Source: Methylococcaceae bacterium UBA6146
GTDB lineage: Bacteria; Pseudomonadota; Gammaproteobacteria; Methylococcales; Methylomonadaceae
Length of the DNA stretch: 64,000 bases
Assembly: GCA_002422395.1 (NCBI GenBank)
Contig: DIUY01000024.1
Location: 9,699-73,698 of the forward strand
Direction: 5' to 3'
Both the position numbers and the translations under genes were made by a program. Shown one piece after another: positions 34,966 through 43,695 of this stretch (the stretch's first letter is position 1; each line of letters opens with the position of its first letter). The notes beneath the pieces were generated by a model. That model ran no database searches. It was given only the letters and a program-made list of their open reading frames with translations, and had not been told where the DNA came from.

Positions 34966-36006
34966 TCACAGCTTGACCTTTAACACATCCACCGTATCCC
35001 AAACATTTTCGATAAAGTCAGCATCCATCGCGGGCATGCCGTCAACTATCCATTCCACTAATATTTTAGCTACATTTGGATAGGTGATATGGGTAGCGTG
35101 ACCCTCATGTAACCAATGTTCAATAACGGATATGTCCATATCACGCATTGTATGCCCATAACCTAATTCTTTTAATGCCTCAGCATTGGAAATTTGTTCC
35201 ATTTGGGAATGCAATGGTTTAGCAAGAATTTTTTTGCCTAATTGCAACGCTTCGCTAGCAAGCTCAAACCCTGCATTACTGATAATGCCTCCACAATCGT
35301 ACAAGTCTTTCTGGAAACCCTCCCTCGACAACGGGTTACATTTGATATGCTCAAATTTGGAAGGGACCACGTCAGGGGAATAGATATGGAAGTCGAAATT
35401 TTCGAACGGGGATAAAATACGGACTACCTCGTTTTGATCTTCAAAGGGCAAATAAACAATAATTTTGTTTTTGATAATGTTTTTTGGCGTTTCAGGGGTT
35501 TCGATAATTGGCGGCAAAATCGGTTGGCCAAAATGATGCCAATGCAAACCCACGCCTATATCGGCAGGCGCAAAATACTTCATTACTTGGTTGGCGATAG
35601 GGTCTGAGCCTGCTCTAGGGATATTATGGTTAAACGCATATTGATGCCCAATGCCCAAAACTGTCTTTTTCTGCCTTTTTGCGGCCCATGCCGTAACTGG
35701 CTCAAAATCACTGATAACCAAATCGTAGCCGGATAAATCCAGTGTTTTTATGTCACTGAAAAAAGTGAACAGCTTTATGTCCCGCGCCGTTTTTAGGTAA
35801 TTGACCTGGCCATTATCCGTGTTAAATGTCAAGCCGCTACGTATCTGATAGCCGTCAAATATTTCCATGTCGAAATATTTGTCCGCCGGACGGCCAGTAA
35901 ACTGGAAAGTGACATCAAGACCCGCCGCATAAAGCTCTTTAGCCATTACCCGTGCACGAGTTATATGTCCATTACCCGTACCTTGAACGCCATAAAAAAT
36001 TTTCAT
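34966..36006 (-). CDS. MJ1255/VC2487-family glycosyltransferase
   Basis: A GT-B fold protein of 346 residues. The start MKIFYGVQGTGNGHITRARV carries the Gly-rich acceptor loop and GHITR motif that define the MJ1255/VC2487 group, relatives of MurG and MGDG synthase. The C-terminal donor site includes IISNAGFELASEALQLGKK. The start overlaps the stop of a PAP2 phosphatase gene (TAATG), so the two are translationally coupled. Family substrates are not established; a glycolipid is a reasonable guess from the neighbour. Confidence 0.85.
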   Translation of the reverse strand: MKIFYGVQGTGNGHITRARVMAKELYAAGLDVTFQFTGRPADKYFDMEIFDGYQIRSGLTFNTDNGQVNYLKTARDIKLFTFFSDIKTLDLSGYDLVISDFEPVTAWAAKRQKKTVLGIGHQYAFNHNIPRAGSDPIANQVMKYFAPADIGVGLHWHHFGQPILPPIIETPETPKNIIKNKIIVYLPFEDQNEVVRILSPFENFDFHIYSPDVVPSKFEHIKCNPLSREGFQKDLYDCGGIISNAGFELASEALQLGKKILAKPLHSQMEQISNAEALKELGYGHTMRDMDISVIEHWLHEGHATHITYPNVAKILVEWIVDGMPAMDADFIENVWDTVDVLKVKL

Positions 36007-36527
36007 TATATAATTTGTCCTAAACTAAAAAATGCTGTGCTGACACCTAAAATAACACCCACCAAGGTGTCTGTTGGAAAGTGTACACCTAGCACCACAC
36101 GCGAAAACCCTACTAAGGCGGCCCAACAATAAAGCGGGATCATTAACGGTGGAAAAAAATATCCCAGCAAGGTCGCCATCATAAAAGCCGCCGATGTGTG
36201 GCCTGATGGGAAACTGAACTTATCTGAGGGGGTGATAATGCTCCGAAAGTTTTTTATGGCCGCTTCCGGGCGATTTCGTTTAAAACCGTTTTTAAGCACA
36301 AAATAAACTGGCCTTTCAATTATAAAAGCCAACAGGATAGTTTGTAAAAAAGGCGTCACAAAGCCTTCGCTTAAGAAAGACACAAGTATAATTAAAAGAT
36401 AAAGTTGCCCGTCACCTGTTTTGGACAACCACCGGCTAATTCTAGTCAAGGTGCCATGTATTTTGGCATTAGCTAACCAAGTGAACATGAACACATCGTA
36501 TTTGTGTATGGAAAGAAGTAATTTCAT
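36006..36527 (-). CDS. PAP2-family membrane phosphatase
   Basis: A 173-residue membrane-bound lipid phosphatase relative. The three catalytic motifs are present: KNGFKRNRP (KX6RP), PSGHTSAAF and SRVVLGVHFPTD. About five helices. Candidate substrates are undecaprenyl diphosphate, phosphatidate or similar lipid phosphates. First gene of a two-gene operon with the glycosyltransferase; the 420 bases upstream, shared with the divergent DUF2058 gene, hold no convincing gene or strong promoter match. Confidence 0.9.
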   Translation of the reverse strand: MKLLLSIHKYDVFMFTWLANAKIHGTLTRISRWLSKTGDGQLYLLIILVSFLSEGFVTPFLQTILLAFIIERPVYFVLKNGFKRNRPEAAIKNFRSIITPSDKFSFPSGHTSAAFMMATLLGYFFPPLMIPLYCWAALVGFSRVVLGVHFPTDTLVGVILGVSTAFFSLGQII

Positions 36528-36948
36528 TTGCCCGTCCTCTCAAAGAATGTTTTGAAAAAGCAATCGACGTTTTGCCCAATAATGAACAGCATCGAATTTA
36601 TGTTTTAATTCTTGTAGTTGCTTTAAACGCTCAAGGTTAAGGTTCTTCTATGACAGAGAAATGAAGTTTTGTTTACGGTTTCGTGACAATTCCGATGAAA
36701 ATTTTGGGGATTGGTCATGGTTTAATTGGAACGGGGCCTAAAGTTTTTTCACCTGTGGTTATGTGGAATGCAAGGCTTGCTTTGTATCAGTTGCCGCAGG
36801 TAAAGTACGCTCTTTGCTTGGGGCGGTGGGTTGGCCTTTGTCCGTCGTCAGTTATGTTGCCAAAATTGCCGCTTTTGATAAAGTATGGTCTAAATAAAAT
36901 GGTGGTGTTTTGATTCATGGCGATTTATTTGATTAGGGACTGGCACAG

Positions 36949-37503
36949 ATGAGCAAACAAAAGTTATCGTTACAAGAGCAATTATTAAAATCGGGTTTGG
37001 CCAGTTCGGCCCAAGCTAAAACTGTTAAGTCTGAAAAACACAAGCAGACCCGGCAGCAGCGCAAAAACAACTTGGATGTTGTTGATGGGGCTAAAGAACT
37101 GGCGCTTAAGGCACAGGCGGAAAAAACCGAAAAGGATCGGGCACTTAACCAGCTACGCAAGCAGCAGGATGCACAAAAAGAGTTGGCAGCCCAGGTCAAA
37201 CAGCTGATCGAAGTGAACCGCCACCCCCAAGATGCCGAGGGTGTTGCCTATAATTTCACGGATCATAACAAGGTTAAGACCCTGTACGTTACAAACACGA
37301 TGCGGGGGCAGCTTAGCAATGGCGGCTTGGCTATCGTAAAACTGGGGCAGGGCTATGAAGTGGTGTCTTCAGAGGTGGCAAACAAAATAAGCCAGCGTGA
37401 TCCGGCCTGCGTGATTGTGCATAACGTGCTGGTTAAAACCGAGGTGCAGAAAACCGAAGATCCTTATGCGGCGTACCAGATTCCTGATGATTTGCTGTGG
37501 TGA
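36949..37503 (+). CDS. DUF2058 family protein (YaiL-like)
   Basis: A 184-residue cytosolic protein with a Lys/Gln-rich, probably coiled-coil N-terminal half (SLQEQLLKSGLASSAQAK..RQQRKNN) and a compact C-terminal domain (VAYNFTDHNKVKTLYV..DPYAAYQIPDDLLW). These blocks define DUF2058; E. coli YaiL is the reference. The charged N-terminus suggests nucleic-acid or ribosome contact, but the function is unknown. Confidence 0.9.
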   Translation: MSKQKLSLQEQLLKSGLASSAQAKTVKSEKHKQTRQQRKNNLDVVDGAKELALKAQAEKTEKDRALNQLRKQQDAQKELAAQVKQLIEVNRHPQDAEGVAYNFTDHNKVKTLYVTNTMRGQLSNGGLAIVKLGQGYEVVSSEVANKISQRDPACVIVHNVLVKTEVQKTEDPYAAYQIPDDLLW

Positions 37504-37536
37504 TGGGGCATAGGTTCTACACAAATCTTGAACATC

Positions 37537-37725
37537 GTCATTCCGGCAATCCTTGCCGACCACAGCGCGGACAGTTGCCGAAAGCTCTGGGTGGGCATCC
37601 CAAGTCTCTCGTTCCGCCCGTGCCTACAGCGATTTTTGGCAAGCTTGCTTGTGTGTTGGGCGAAAACGCTCAATTCAGTAGGCAAAGAAACTGGAGTAAG
37701 CGCCCATGTCGAATGCCGGAATAAC
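37537..37725. repeat. 189-base element with terminal inverted repeats
   Basis: Ends GTCATTCCGGCA and TGCCGGAATAAC are inverted repeats matching at 11 of 12 positions. The interior is non-coding and has short internal stems (TTGGCAAGCTTGC region). It lies between the convergent DUF2058 and argC genes. A miniature transposable element or composite of dispersed repeats fits; the short palindrome at 34766 shares the arm sequence. Confidence 0.55.
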
Positions 37726-37769
37726 TCCTCGCTTCGGCAAAGTCTCGCCCGGTTGGCCCGTAAATTCTT

Positions 37770-38813
37770 TTAAGGGTACAGCGCCACGATATTTAACCCC
37801 GCCGTTTCCGCACACCCAAACATCAGGTTCATCGCTTGCACCGCCTGGCCTGACGCGCCCTTCACCAAGTTATCAATCACCGACAGCACGACAATAGTCC
37901 GCTCGCCCATGGGTTCATAGACGGCAATTTGGCAGTTATTGCTGCCACGCACGTTGCGGGTGTCGGGGTGCGAGCCTTGCGGCAGGACATCCACAAATGG
38001 CTCGTCGGCATAACGTTGCTCGTATAACGCTTGGATTTTGTCGATACTGATGTCCACGTTGGGTTCCAGTTCCCCGTACAAGGTGGCATGGATGCCACGG
38101 ATCATCGGTGTCAAATGGGGTACGAAGGTTAGCGCCACCGGCATCCCGGCCAGAGAGGAAAGGCCTTGGATTATTTCCGGCAAATGCCGATGACCGCTGA
38201 CCGCATAAGCTTTAAAGCTTTCGCCGGTCTCGCTCATCAGGGTGGCCAGTTCGGCTTTACGCCCTGCGCCGCTGACGCCGGATTTGACATCGGCAATCAA
38301 GCGTCCGGCGTCTATCAACTCGTCTTCAAGCAACGGCAAAAAGCCCAATTGCACAGCGGTGGGGTAGCAACCCGGACAGGCAACCAGCCGCGCCTGTTTG
38401 ATGGCCTCGCGGTTCATTTCCGGCAGGCCATACACGGCTTCTGCAATCAAGTCAGGGCAGGCGTGTTCCATGCCATACCAATGGCGCCATTGCGCTGCAC
38501 TGTGTAACCTGAAATCAGCGGACAGATCGATGACTTTAACGCCTTTGGCAAGCAATTGTTCGGCCATTAACATTGCCGTGCCGTTGGGTGTGGCAAAAAA
38601 CACCACATCGCAGCTTGCCAGCGTGTCCAGCTCCGGCAGGCTGAACACGGCATCGCAAACCCCCCGTAAATTTGGATAGAGCGCATCCACGCGGATGCCC
38701 GCATCGGTGCGGGAGGTGACCACTGTCACCGCGACGTCTGGATGTAGGGCTAAAATGCGCAGCAATTCAACCCCTGTGTAGCCGGTGCCGCCGACAATAC
38801 CTGCTCGAATCAT
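37770..38813 (-). CDS. argC: N-acetyl-gamma-glutamyl-phosphate reductase
   Basis: NADPH-dependent reduction of N-acetylglutamyl phosphate in arginine synthesis. NADP-binding GIVGGTGYTGVELLRIL, the catalytic Cys in ARLVACPGCYPTAVQLG, and HRHLPEI with the conserved His. The ATG at 38813 (MIRAG) is preferred over 38822 (MKQMIRAG): AGGA lies eight bases from the former but touches the latter. A product of 347 residues is normal for type 1 ArgC. The stop is about 45 bases from the 189-base repeat. Confidence 0.95.
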   Translation of the reverse strand: MIRAGIVGGTGYTGVELLRILALHPDVAVTVVTSRTDAGIRVDALYPNLRGVCDAVFSLPELDTLASCDVVFFATPNGTAMLMAEQLLAKGVKVIDLSADFRLHSAAQWRHWYGMEHACPDLIAEAVYGLPEMNREAIKQARLVACPGCYPTAVQLGFLPLLEDELIDAGRLIADVKSGVSGAGRKAELATLMSETGESFKAYAVSGHRHLPEIIQGLSSLAGMPVALTFVPHLTPMIRGIHATLYGELEPNVDISIDKIQALYEQRYADEPFVDVLPQGSHPDTRNVRGSNNCQIAVYEPMGERTIVVLSVIDNLVKGASGQAVQAMNLMFGCAETAGLNIVALYP

Positions 38814-38839
38814 TTGTTTCATCCTGTGTTTAAGGTTAA

Positions 38840-40213
38840 TTATTCAGTCAATAACGCCAATAGCTCGGCTGTCTTAGCCAACATCAACGCCTCATCGCCA
38901 CGCGCTTCCACATTCAAGCGCACCAGCGGTTCGGTGTTGGAACAGCGTAGGTTAAAGCGCCAACCCGTAAACTCCATGCTCAAGCCGTCGGTAAAATCGA
39001 CAAGCAAGGTATCCTGCCGATACTGTTGTTGCACCTTCTCAAGCACTGCCGCAGGGTTGCCGATAACGCGGTTGATCTCGCCGCTGGCGGGAAAACGCAG
39101 CATCCTTTCATCGACCAGTTGCGATAGTTTTTTACCGCTTTTGCTCATCAAACCCACCACCAGCAACCACGGGATCATGCCGCTGTCGCAATAGGCAAAA
39201 TCGCGGAAATAATGGTGTGCGCTCATCTCGCCGCCATACACGGCATCTTCTTGGCGCATCCGTTCTTTGATGAACGCGTGGCCGGTTTTGCTTTGTACGG
39301 GAATGCCGGACAAGCTATTGACGATGTCGATGGTGTTCCAGGCCAGGCGCGGGTCATGGACGATTTTCGCGCCCGGATACTGTTCAAGAAAAGCCGCTGC
39401 AAGTAGGCCCACGATATAATAGCCTTCGATAAACCGTCCGGTTTCATCAAACAAAAAGCAGCGGTCAAAGTCGCCGTCCCAGGCAATGCCTAAATCGGCG
39501 CGGTGTTGGGTGATGGCGTCGGTGGTGCTTTGACGGTTTTCCGGCAATAAGGGGTTGGGGATGCCGTGTGGAAAATGTCCGTCCGGTTCATGATGCAGCT
39601 TGATGAATTCTATTGACGGCAACAACGGTTCTAGCCAGTCGATGACATGGCCGGCCGCGCCGTTGCCGGCATTGACGACCACTTTTAGCGGTGTTAATGA
39701 CGCGCCTTTAAGATAACTTAACAAATGTTGCGTATACGCCGCGCCAATTGAAACTTGCTTGATGTCGCCGCGCCGGGTTGCCGGTGCGGCGAATTGGTTT
39801 TGTTCGGCGAGTTGCTTGATGTCATTCAGGCCGGTGTCGCCGCTGACCGGTCTGCTTTGTCCGCGCACCAGCTTCATGCCGTTGTAGTCTTTGGGGTTGT
39901 GGCTAGCGGTCACCATAATGCCGCCATCCATTGCCTTGTTTTTGTCCTGATAGGCAAACGTGGCGAAATAGACTTCTTCGGTGCCACATAGGCCAATGTC
40001 ATAGACATCAACTCCCGCATCCTGCAAGCCACGAATGACCGCCGCCGCCATTTCATCGCTGGACAAACGGATGTCACGCCCGACAACCACGGATTTGGGT
40101 TGGATTTTTTCCGCATAAGCGCGGCCAATGCGGTAGGCAATGTCAGCGTTAAGTTCATCGGGAATACGTCCGCGAATGTCATAGGCTTTAAAGCAGCTTA
40201 AGGGCTTGGTCAT
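38840..40213 (-). CDS. Phosphomannomutase/phosphoglucomutase family enzyme
   Basis: An alpha-D-phosphohexomutase of 457 residues. Active-site serine loop MVTASHNPKDYNGMKL, metal loop AWDGDFDRCFLFD, sugar-binding loop GGEMSAHHYF and phosphate loop RCSNTEPLVRLNVE are all present, in normal order. GEMSAHH is typical of the bacterial ManB/CpsG and AlgC enzymes. It interconverts mannose- or glucose-6-phosphate and the 1-phosphates for nucleotide-sugar and polysaccharide synthesis. Just upstream of argC on the same strand, 26 bases apart. Confidence 0.93.
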   Translation of the reverse strand: MTKPLSCFKAYDIRGRIPDELNADIAYRIGRAYAEKIQPKSVVVGRDIRLSSDEMAAAVIRGLQDAGVDVYDIGLCGTEEVYFATFAYQDKNKAMDGGIMVTASHNPKDYNGMKLVRGQSRPVSGDTGLNDIKQLAEQNQFAAPATRRGDIKQVSIGAAYTQHLLSYLKGASLTPLKVVVNAGNGAAGHVIDWLEPLLPSIEFIKLHHEPDGHFPHGIPNPLLPENRQSTTDAITQHRADLGIAWDGDFDRCFLFDETGRFIEGYYIVGLLAAAFLEQYPGAKIVHDPRLAWNTIDIVNSLSGIPVQSKTGHAFIKERMRQEDAVYGGEMSAHHYFRDFAYCDSGMIPWLLVVGLMSKSGKKLSQLVDERMLRFPASGEINRVIGNPAAVLEKVQQQYRQDTLLVDFTDGLSMEFTGWRFNLRCSNTEPLVRLNVEARGDEALMLAKTAELLALLTE

Positions 40214-40315
40214 GGGATTTTGTCGGTGCTATTGAAAAAAGCAACTAGTATAATGGGCTACGGTTTAGCGACCAACACAAAAAGACATTCACACTCATAA
40301 AGGATTATTGCCGCT

Positions 40316-40990
40316 ATGGCCAACTTTAATACGCATGTGGCGGTTGCCGCTGTTGTCAGCACAGGGGCGGCGGCGGTTGCCACGGTGGCGCATCTGATTG
40401 ACTATGCCCAAACGCCTTGGTTGGTTTTTTTAGGTGTTATCGGTGGCATGTTGCCGGATATCGACGCCAATAACTCCCGGCCAGTCAGGCTGCTGTTTAA
40501 CCTGCTTGGGTTGATAGCCGCTGCGGCGGTATTGCAAGCGGTCAAGGAACGTATTGTTTCATATCAGGTGCTGACGCTTGCTGGCATGGCGTATTTGGGC
40601 GTCCGCTATGGATTGTTTGCGCTGTTCGCGAAGCTGACCGATCATCGCGGTGTGTTCCATTCTTTGCTTGCCGGCCTGTTTTTTGTCTTGTTGGCAACCT
40701 GTATCAGCCATTACCTGCTGCACTGGACGGCACTGTATTCGTGGTTAAACGGGGTGTTTGTCGGCATTGGCTTTATCGTCCATTTGGTGTTGGATGAATG
40801 TTATAGCGTTAATTTAGCCAATGCCAGAATGAAAAAGTCGTTTGGCACGGCGTTTAAACTGTGCAGTTACACCAGCATCACCGCAACCTTATTAATGTTG
40901 GCTTGCACGGTCGCGGCTTACTGGTCGGCCCCTTCGGTCATGCCGTTGGTTAAGGCAATAAAAGCCGGTGCTTGGGGCGCTTATTTTTAA
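40316..40990 (+). CDS. YdjM-like membrane-bound metal-dependent hydrolase
   Basis: A 224-residue protein with four to five hydrophobic helices and the DUF457/YdjM pattern of conserved polar residues: NFNTHVAVAAV, GGMLPDIDANNSRPV, TDHRGVFHSLLAG and FIVHLVLDE, whose His and Asp residues probably bind metal at the membrane surface. Members are annotated as metal-dependent hydrolases, with roles in few cases known (LexA-regulated in E. coli). Divergent from the hexomutase gene. Confidence 0.85.
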   Translation: MANFNTHVAVAAVVSTGAAAVATVAHLIDYAQTPWLVFLGVIGGMLPDIDANNSRPVRLLFNLLGLIAAAAVLQAVKERIVSYQVLTLAGMAYLGVRYGLFALFAKLTDHRGVFHSLLAGLFFVLLATCISHYLLHWTALYSWLNGVFVGIGFIVHLVLDECYSVNLANARMKKSFGTAFKLCSYTSITATLLMLACTVAAYWSAPSVMPLVKAIKAGAWGAYF

Positions 40991-41155
40991 GGGCATGTAT
41001 GGCATTGGTGACGGGGCTATTAACCTCTGCTTGACCGACAATTTTAATATGGCGCGGTTAGACTAAACTTAGTCGGCAAGCTAGCGCATTTTCAAAGTTG
41101 TCGCCATACCTGCCCAACATAAACCTGCCTGAATAATAGGTCGCCAATATACGCC

Positions 41156-41998
41156 ATGGAACTCTCGCTGCTGACACTTAACCTGCACACGTATGAACAA
41201 CACCCGCGCCATTGCCCTTTTGACACCATGCACCAACATGAGCGCGAAGCGAATATCATCGCCGAAGCAATCGCCCATTTAAAAATAGATGTCGTTTGCT
41301 TTCAGGAAGTTGGGGAATATATGCATGACCCGATCACTTTTCCTTATGGCGAAGCGCCATCCAACATGGCTTTTCGGATTTGCAAAAAATTACGCCAGTG
41401 GGGGCGCTGGTATCACATCCATCAAGACTGGAGCCATATTGGCTTCCTTCGTTGGCGGGAAGGCACCGCCATCATGAGCCGCTACCCAATGCGGCACAAT
41501 TATTCGGCTTATGTCTCTGACGACCACCGCAAAGATAACTATATGTCCCGCAATGTCACCGTATCGTGCATCGACGTGCCGTGGTTCGGCTTGTTGCATG
41601 TCGCCAATGTCCATTTGAGTTGGGCGCATCATGGCTTTTTTCAGGAATACCATAACCTTCGCAACCTGATCCGCTCACGGCTGCATTTTGGTGTGAGAGG
41701 TGATTTAATCGTCGGCGATTTCAACGCGCCTGCCGGAAGCCAAGCGTATAACCGCATTGTCGGTAATGCCGAATACGTGGACCAATTCCACGAATTGCAC
41801 CCCCATCGTTTCCACCAACCCAGCTATCATGGGCAAATAGACGGCTGGAAAAACGCCACGCCCAAACGCATTGATTACATTTTTAAGCGCAACGGCAACC
41901 CGATGAGGATCAAATCCATGGATATGATTTTTAACGGCCATTACTATCCCATCGTGTCCGACCATTTCGGCTATTTGGCACGGTTTGAGATGTTTTGA
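41156..41998 (+). CDS. Endonuclease/exonuclease/phosphatase-family hydrolase
   Basis: An EEP-fold metal-dependent phosphoesterase of 280 residues: LLTLNLHTYE (Asn), VVCFQEVGEYM (catalytic metal Glu), ANVHLSW (His), IVGDFNAPAGS (Asp/Asn pair) and IVSDHFGYLA (Asp/His). No signal peptide. Sequence flavour is nearer to sugar-phosphate phosphatase and sphingomyelinase-like members than to ExoIII, but substrate is undecidable. It is followed by a 148-base palindromic repeat. Confidence 0.85.
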   Translation: MELSLLTLNLHTYEQHPRHCPFDTMHQHEREANIIAEAIAHLKIDVVCFQEVGEYMHDPITFPYGEAPSNMAFRICKKLRQWGRWYHIHQDWSHIGFLRWREGTAIMSRYPMRHNYSAYVSDDHRKDNYMSRNVTVSCIDVPWFGLLHVANVHLSWAHHGFFQEYHNLRNLIRSRLHFGVRGDLIVGDFNAPAGSQAYNRIVGNAEYVDQFHELHPHRFHQPSYHGQIDGWKNATPKRIDYIFKRNGNPMRIKSMDMIFNGHYYPIVSDHFGYLARFEMF

Positions 41999-42057
41999 TG
42001 GGGTTGGATATTTTCTGGGAGGGGTAATTAAATGGTGAAAATACGCGGGCAAGAGCT

Positions 42058-42205
42058 GTAGGGCGGATTTGCCGTGAGGCAATCCGCCATAATCCAAGCC
42101 TTGAGGCTAAAAGGCGCATGGATTTTCCCAGCTGTTTTTTTATCTCCAATGATTGTTTTTGATGCGGCGCATCAATTGGCGGTTTGCTGTGCGAAACCGC
42201 CCTAC
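42058..42205. repeat. 148-base repeat with hairpin ends
   Basis: GTAGGGCGG and CCGCCCTAC form perfect 9-base inverted ends. Each end is itself a hairpin: GGCGGATTgcc/ggcAATCCGCC on the left and GGCGGTTT/AAACCGCC on the right. This matches a class of repeat seen between genes in many Gammaproteobacteria. It fills most of the 330-base gap before the next gene; no open frame. Confidence 0.65.
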
Positions 42206-42327
42206 GGGTTTCTGTGCTAATTGATTTAACAATATATGCATTATGCAAAGCTAAAATGCATTGGTGGGGCAGTGGCCGGTTTTTTTACTAAAATTAAACG
42301 TTCCGTAAACTACGTTAAGAAAATGCA

Positions 42328-42700
42328 ATGGCAAAGAAGAAATCGAACTTTCACCACATCAGGTGGAATTGTGTCGGACTGAACGAAAGCCGGACGGCAG
42401 AAGTTTTGGGCGTCACTGTAAAAGATATCCAAGAGTGGGACAAAAAAAGGCGCACCCGTGATGGTTATGCGCCTTTTGTTGTTATGGGACAGTAAAAACG
42501 TCGGCGTTGATGGTTGGGACGGATTCATGTTCACGCGGGGCGCGTTGAAATACAAAACGCACCGATGGACGCCCAGGATGTTGATTTTGCACCACGATCA
42601 AAACGCAGAGATTGAACGGCTGCGGGATGAAATACGGCGGCTAAAAAGCTGGAAAGGATTAAAAAAGACATTAACGGAAAAGATAAAAATAGGTTCATAA
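42328..42700 (+). pseudogene. Phage-type DUF3653-like protein, frame broken at an A7 run
   Basis: From ATG 42328 the frame gives MAKKKSNFHHIRWNCVGLNE and then a helix-turn-helix-like ESRTAEVLGVTVKDIQEWDK, ending early at 42495. Removing one A from the run at 42442-42448 joins it to a second frame (GAPVMVMRLLLLWDSK.., GWDGFMFTRGALKYKTHRWTP, then a charged coiled-coil tail) for a 123-residue product. The joined sequence resembles small phage regulatory proteins of the DUF3653 type. Either a sequencing or genuine frameshift, or an expression switch by slippage. Confidence 0.6.
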
Positions 42701-42903
42701 CTATTATTATTTGTCAATACCCTGCTCTAACGGATTTTACTCAGTTGATTGGTAAAACGAATGTATATTAGAAAAATAGATGTTATTGATAAATAAGTAA
42801 ATATAAAAAAATTGGTACAAGAGTCCACTGGTTAGTATGCGGACTCTCTGCGGCGAACGTTGCGAAGAAAAAAATATTTTTTTATTGTTTAAGGGCTAAA
42901 AAA

Positions 42904-43008
42904 ATGAAATTTATTGTGGTGTTGGTTGCAATCGTTGCGGTTTTGGCGTTGTTGGCTGCAATGCGTGTAAAGAAGAAAGAAGCAAGAAAAGAATCTTTTA
43001 CGCGGTAG
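42904..43008 (+). CDS. Single-helix membrane microprotein (34 aa)
   Basis: MKFIVVLVAIVAVLALLAAM followed by a strongly basic tail RVKKKEARKESFTR: one transmembrane helix with Lys/Arg-rich cytoplasmic end. No convincing Shine-Dalgarno is seen (AAGGGCT lies 12 bases upstream). The hydrophobic-then-basic pattern and codon-like regularity make it plausible, but such a short frame could be chance. Confidence 0.45.
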   Translation: MKFIVVLVAIVAVLALLAAMRVKKKEARKESFTR

Positions 43009-43154
43009 CGGGTAAAATTGAATGTTTTCTGGCTTTTAGTATGAATATTGATGTATTGAATCCGTAATCTGTTGGTGATTTTTTTATTACGGCAATGAAT
43101 GCCAATAAATTATTTATTGACTTTTATTAAATGTACATTTTTTGTTTATTGCGC

Positions 43155-43583
43155 TTATTCTGGGTAATAAGATTCATCGGTTATCTGGTCGAATGTCCAA
43201 GGGCAATCAAGCGGAAAGGTGCTGATCTCCAAAGCGGTTTCCTTGGATGCGTTGATCTTGGCCAAGCGGTAAGCGTTTTTTAATATGTCAGATAATTGTG
43301 GCTTTAAGCCGGGATTATCATCAAGGACATCAACGAAATTGACACGCTGGCCCTGTATGGTCAATGTCCAACTTTTGCCCCGCCTCATTGGCTGATATTG
43401 CCATTTAAGAAGGTGAACAAGTAAAACTGCCAAGCGGCTTTGTAATTCCCTTTTTTCACTTCGCCCCATTGTCTCAATCTCTTCGATTAAATTTTCAATA
43501 TCCAAATCAGCCAACCGCCCTGCCCTTAACAAGTGGGCTTGTTCTTGTGTCCAGCCGTAAAAGTCTTGCTCATAATTAATCAC
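43155..43583 (-). CDS. DUF29 family protein
   Basis: A 142-residue DUF29 protein: NYEQDFYGWTQEQAHLLRAG, LDIENLIEEIETMGRSEKRE and LLVHLLKWQYQP are the family landmarks. Largely helical and soluble. DUF29 genes are abundant and mobile in cyanobacteria and gammaproteobacteria and often sit in islands; function is unknown. Here it stands between a microprotein gene and a decayed transposase. Confidence 0.88.
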   Translation of the reverse strand: MINYEQDFYGWTQEQAHLLRAGRLADLDIENLIEEIETMGRSEKRELQSRLAVLLVHLLKWQYQPMRRGKSWTLTIQGQRVNFVDVLDDNPGLKPQLSDILKNAYRLAKINASKETALEISTFPLDCPWTFDQITDESYYPE

Positions 43584-43695
43584 GATAACCCCTTGTAATG
43601 ATATTTGCCTTTATTGGGTAATATTGTAACGAGAAAAAAATAAAATGTTTTTGTATTATTTTTTAACAAGTTGGCAATGGTTTTGCGGTGGCGTT

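Noticed and set aside
36683..36913. 76-residue open frame in the gap before the DUF2058 gene
   Set aside because: No ribosome site, no family resemblance and irregular composition; treated as chance.
42442..42448. Programmed -1 frameshift at the A7 run
   Set aside because: The -1 frame meets TGA after four codons; only loss of one A (or +1) restores the downstream frame, so slippage or mutation is the better explanation.
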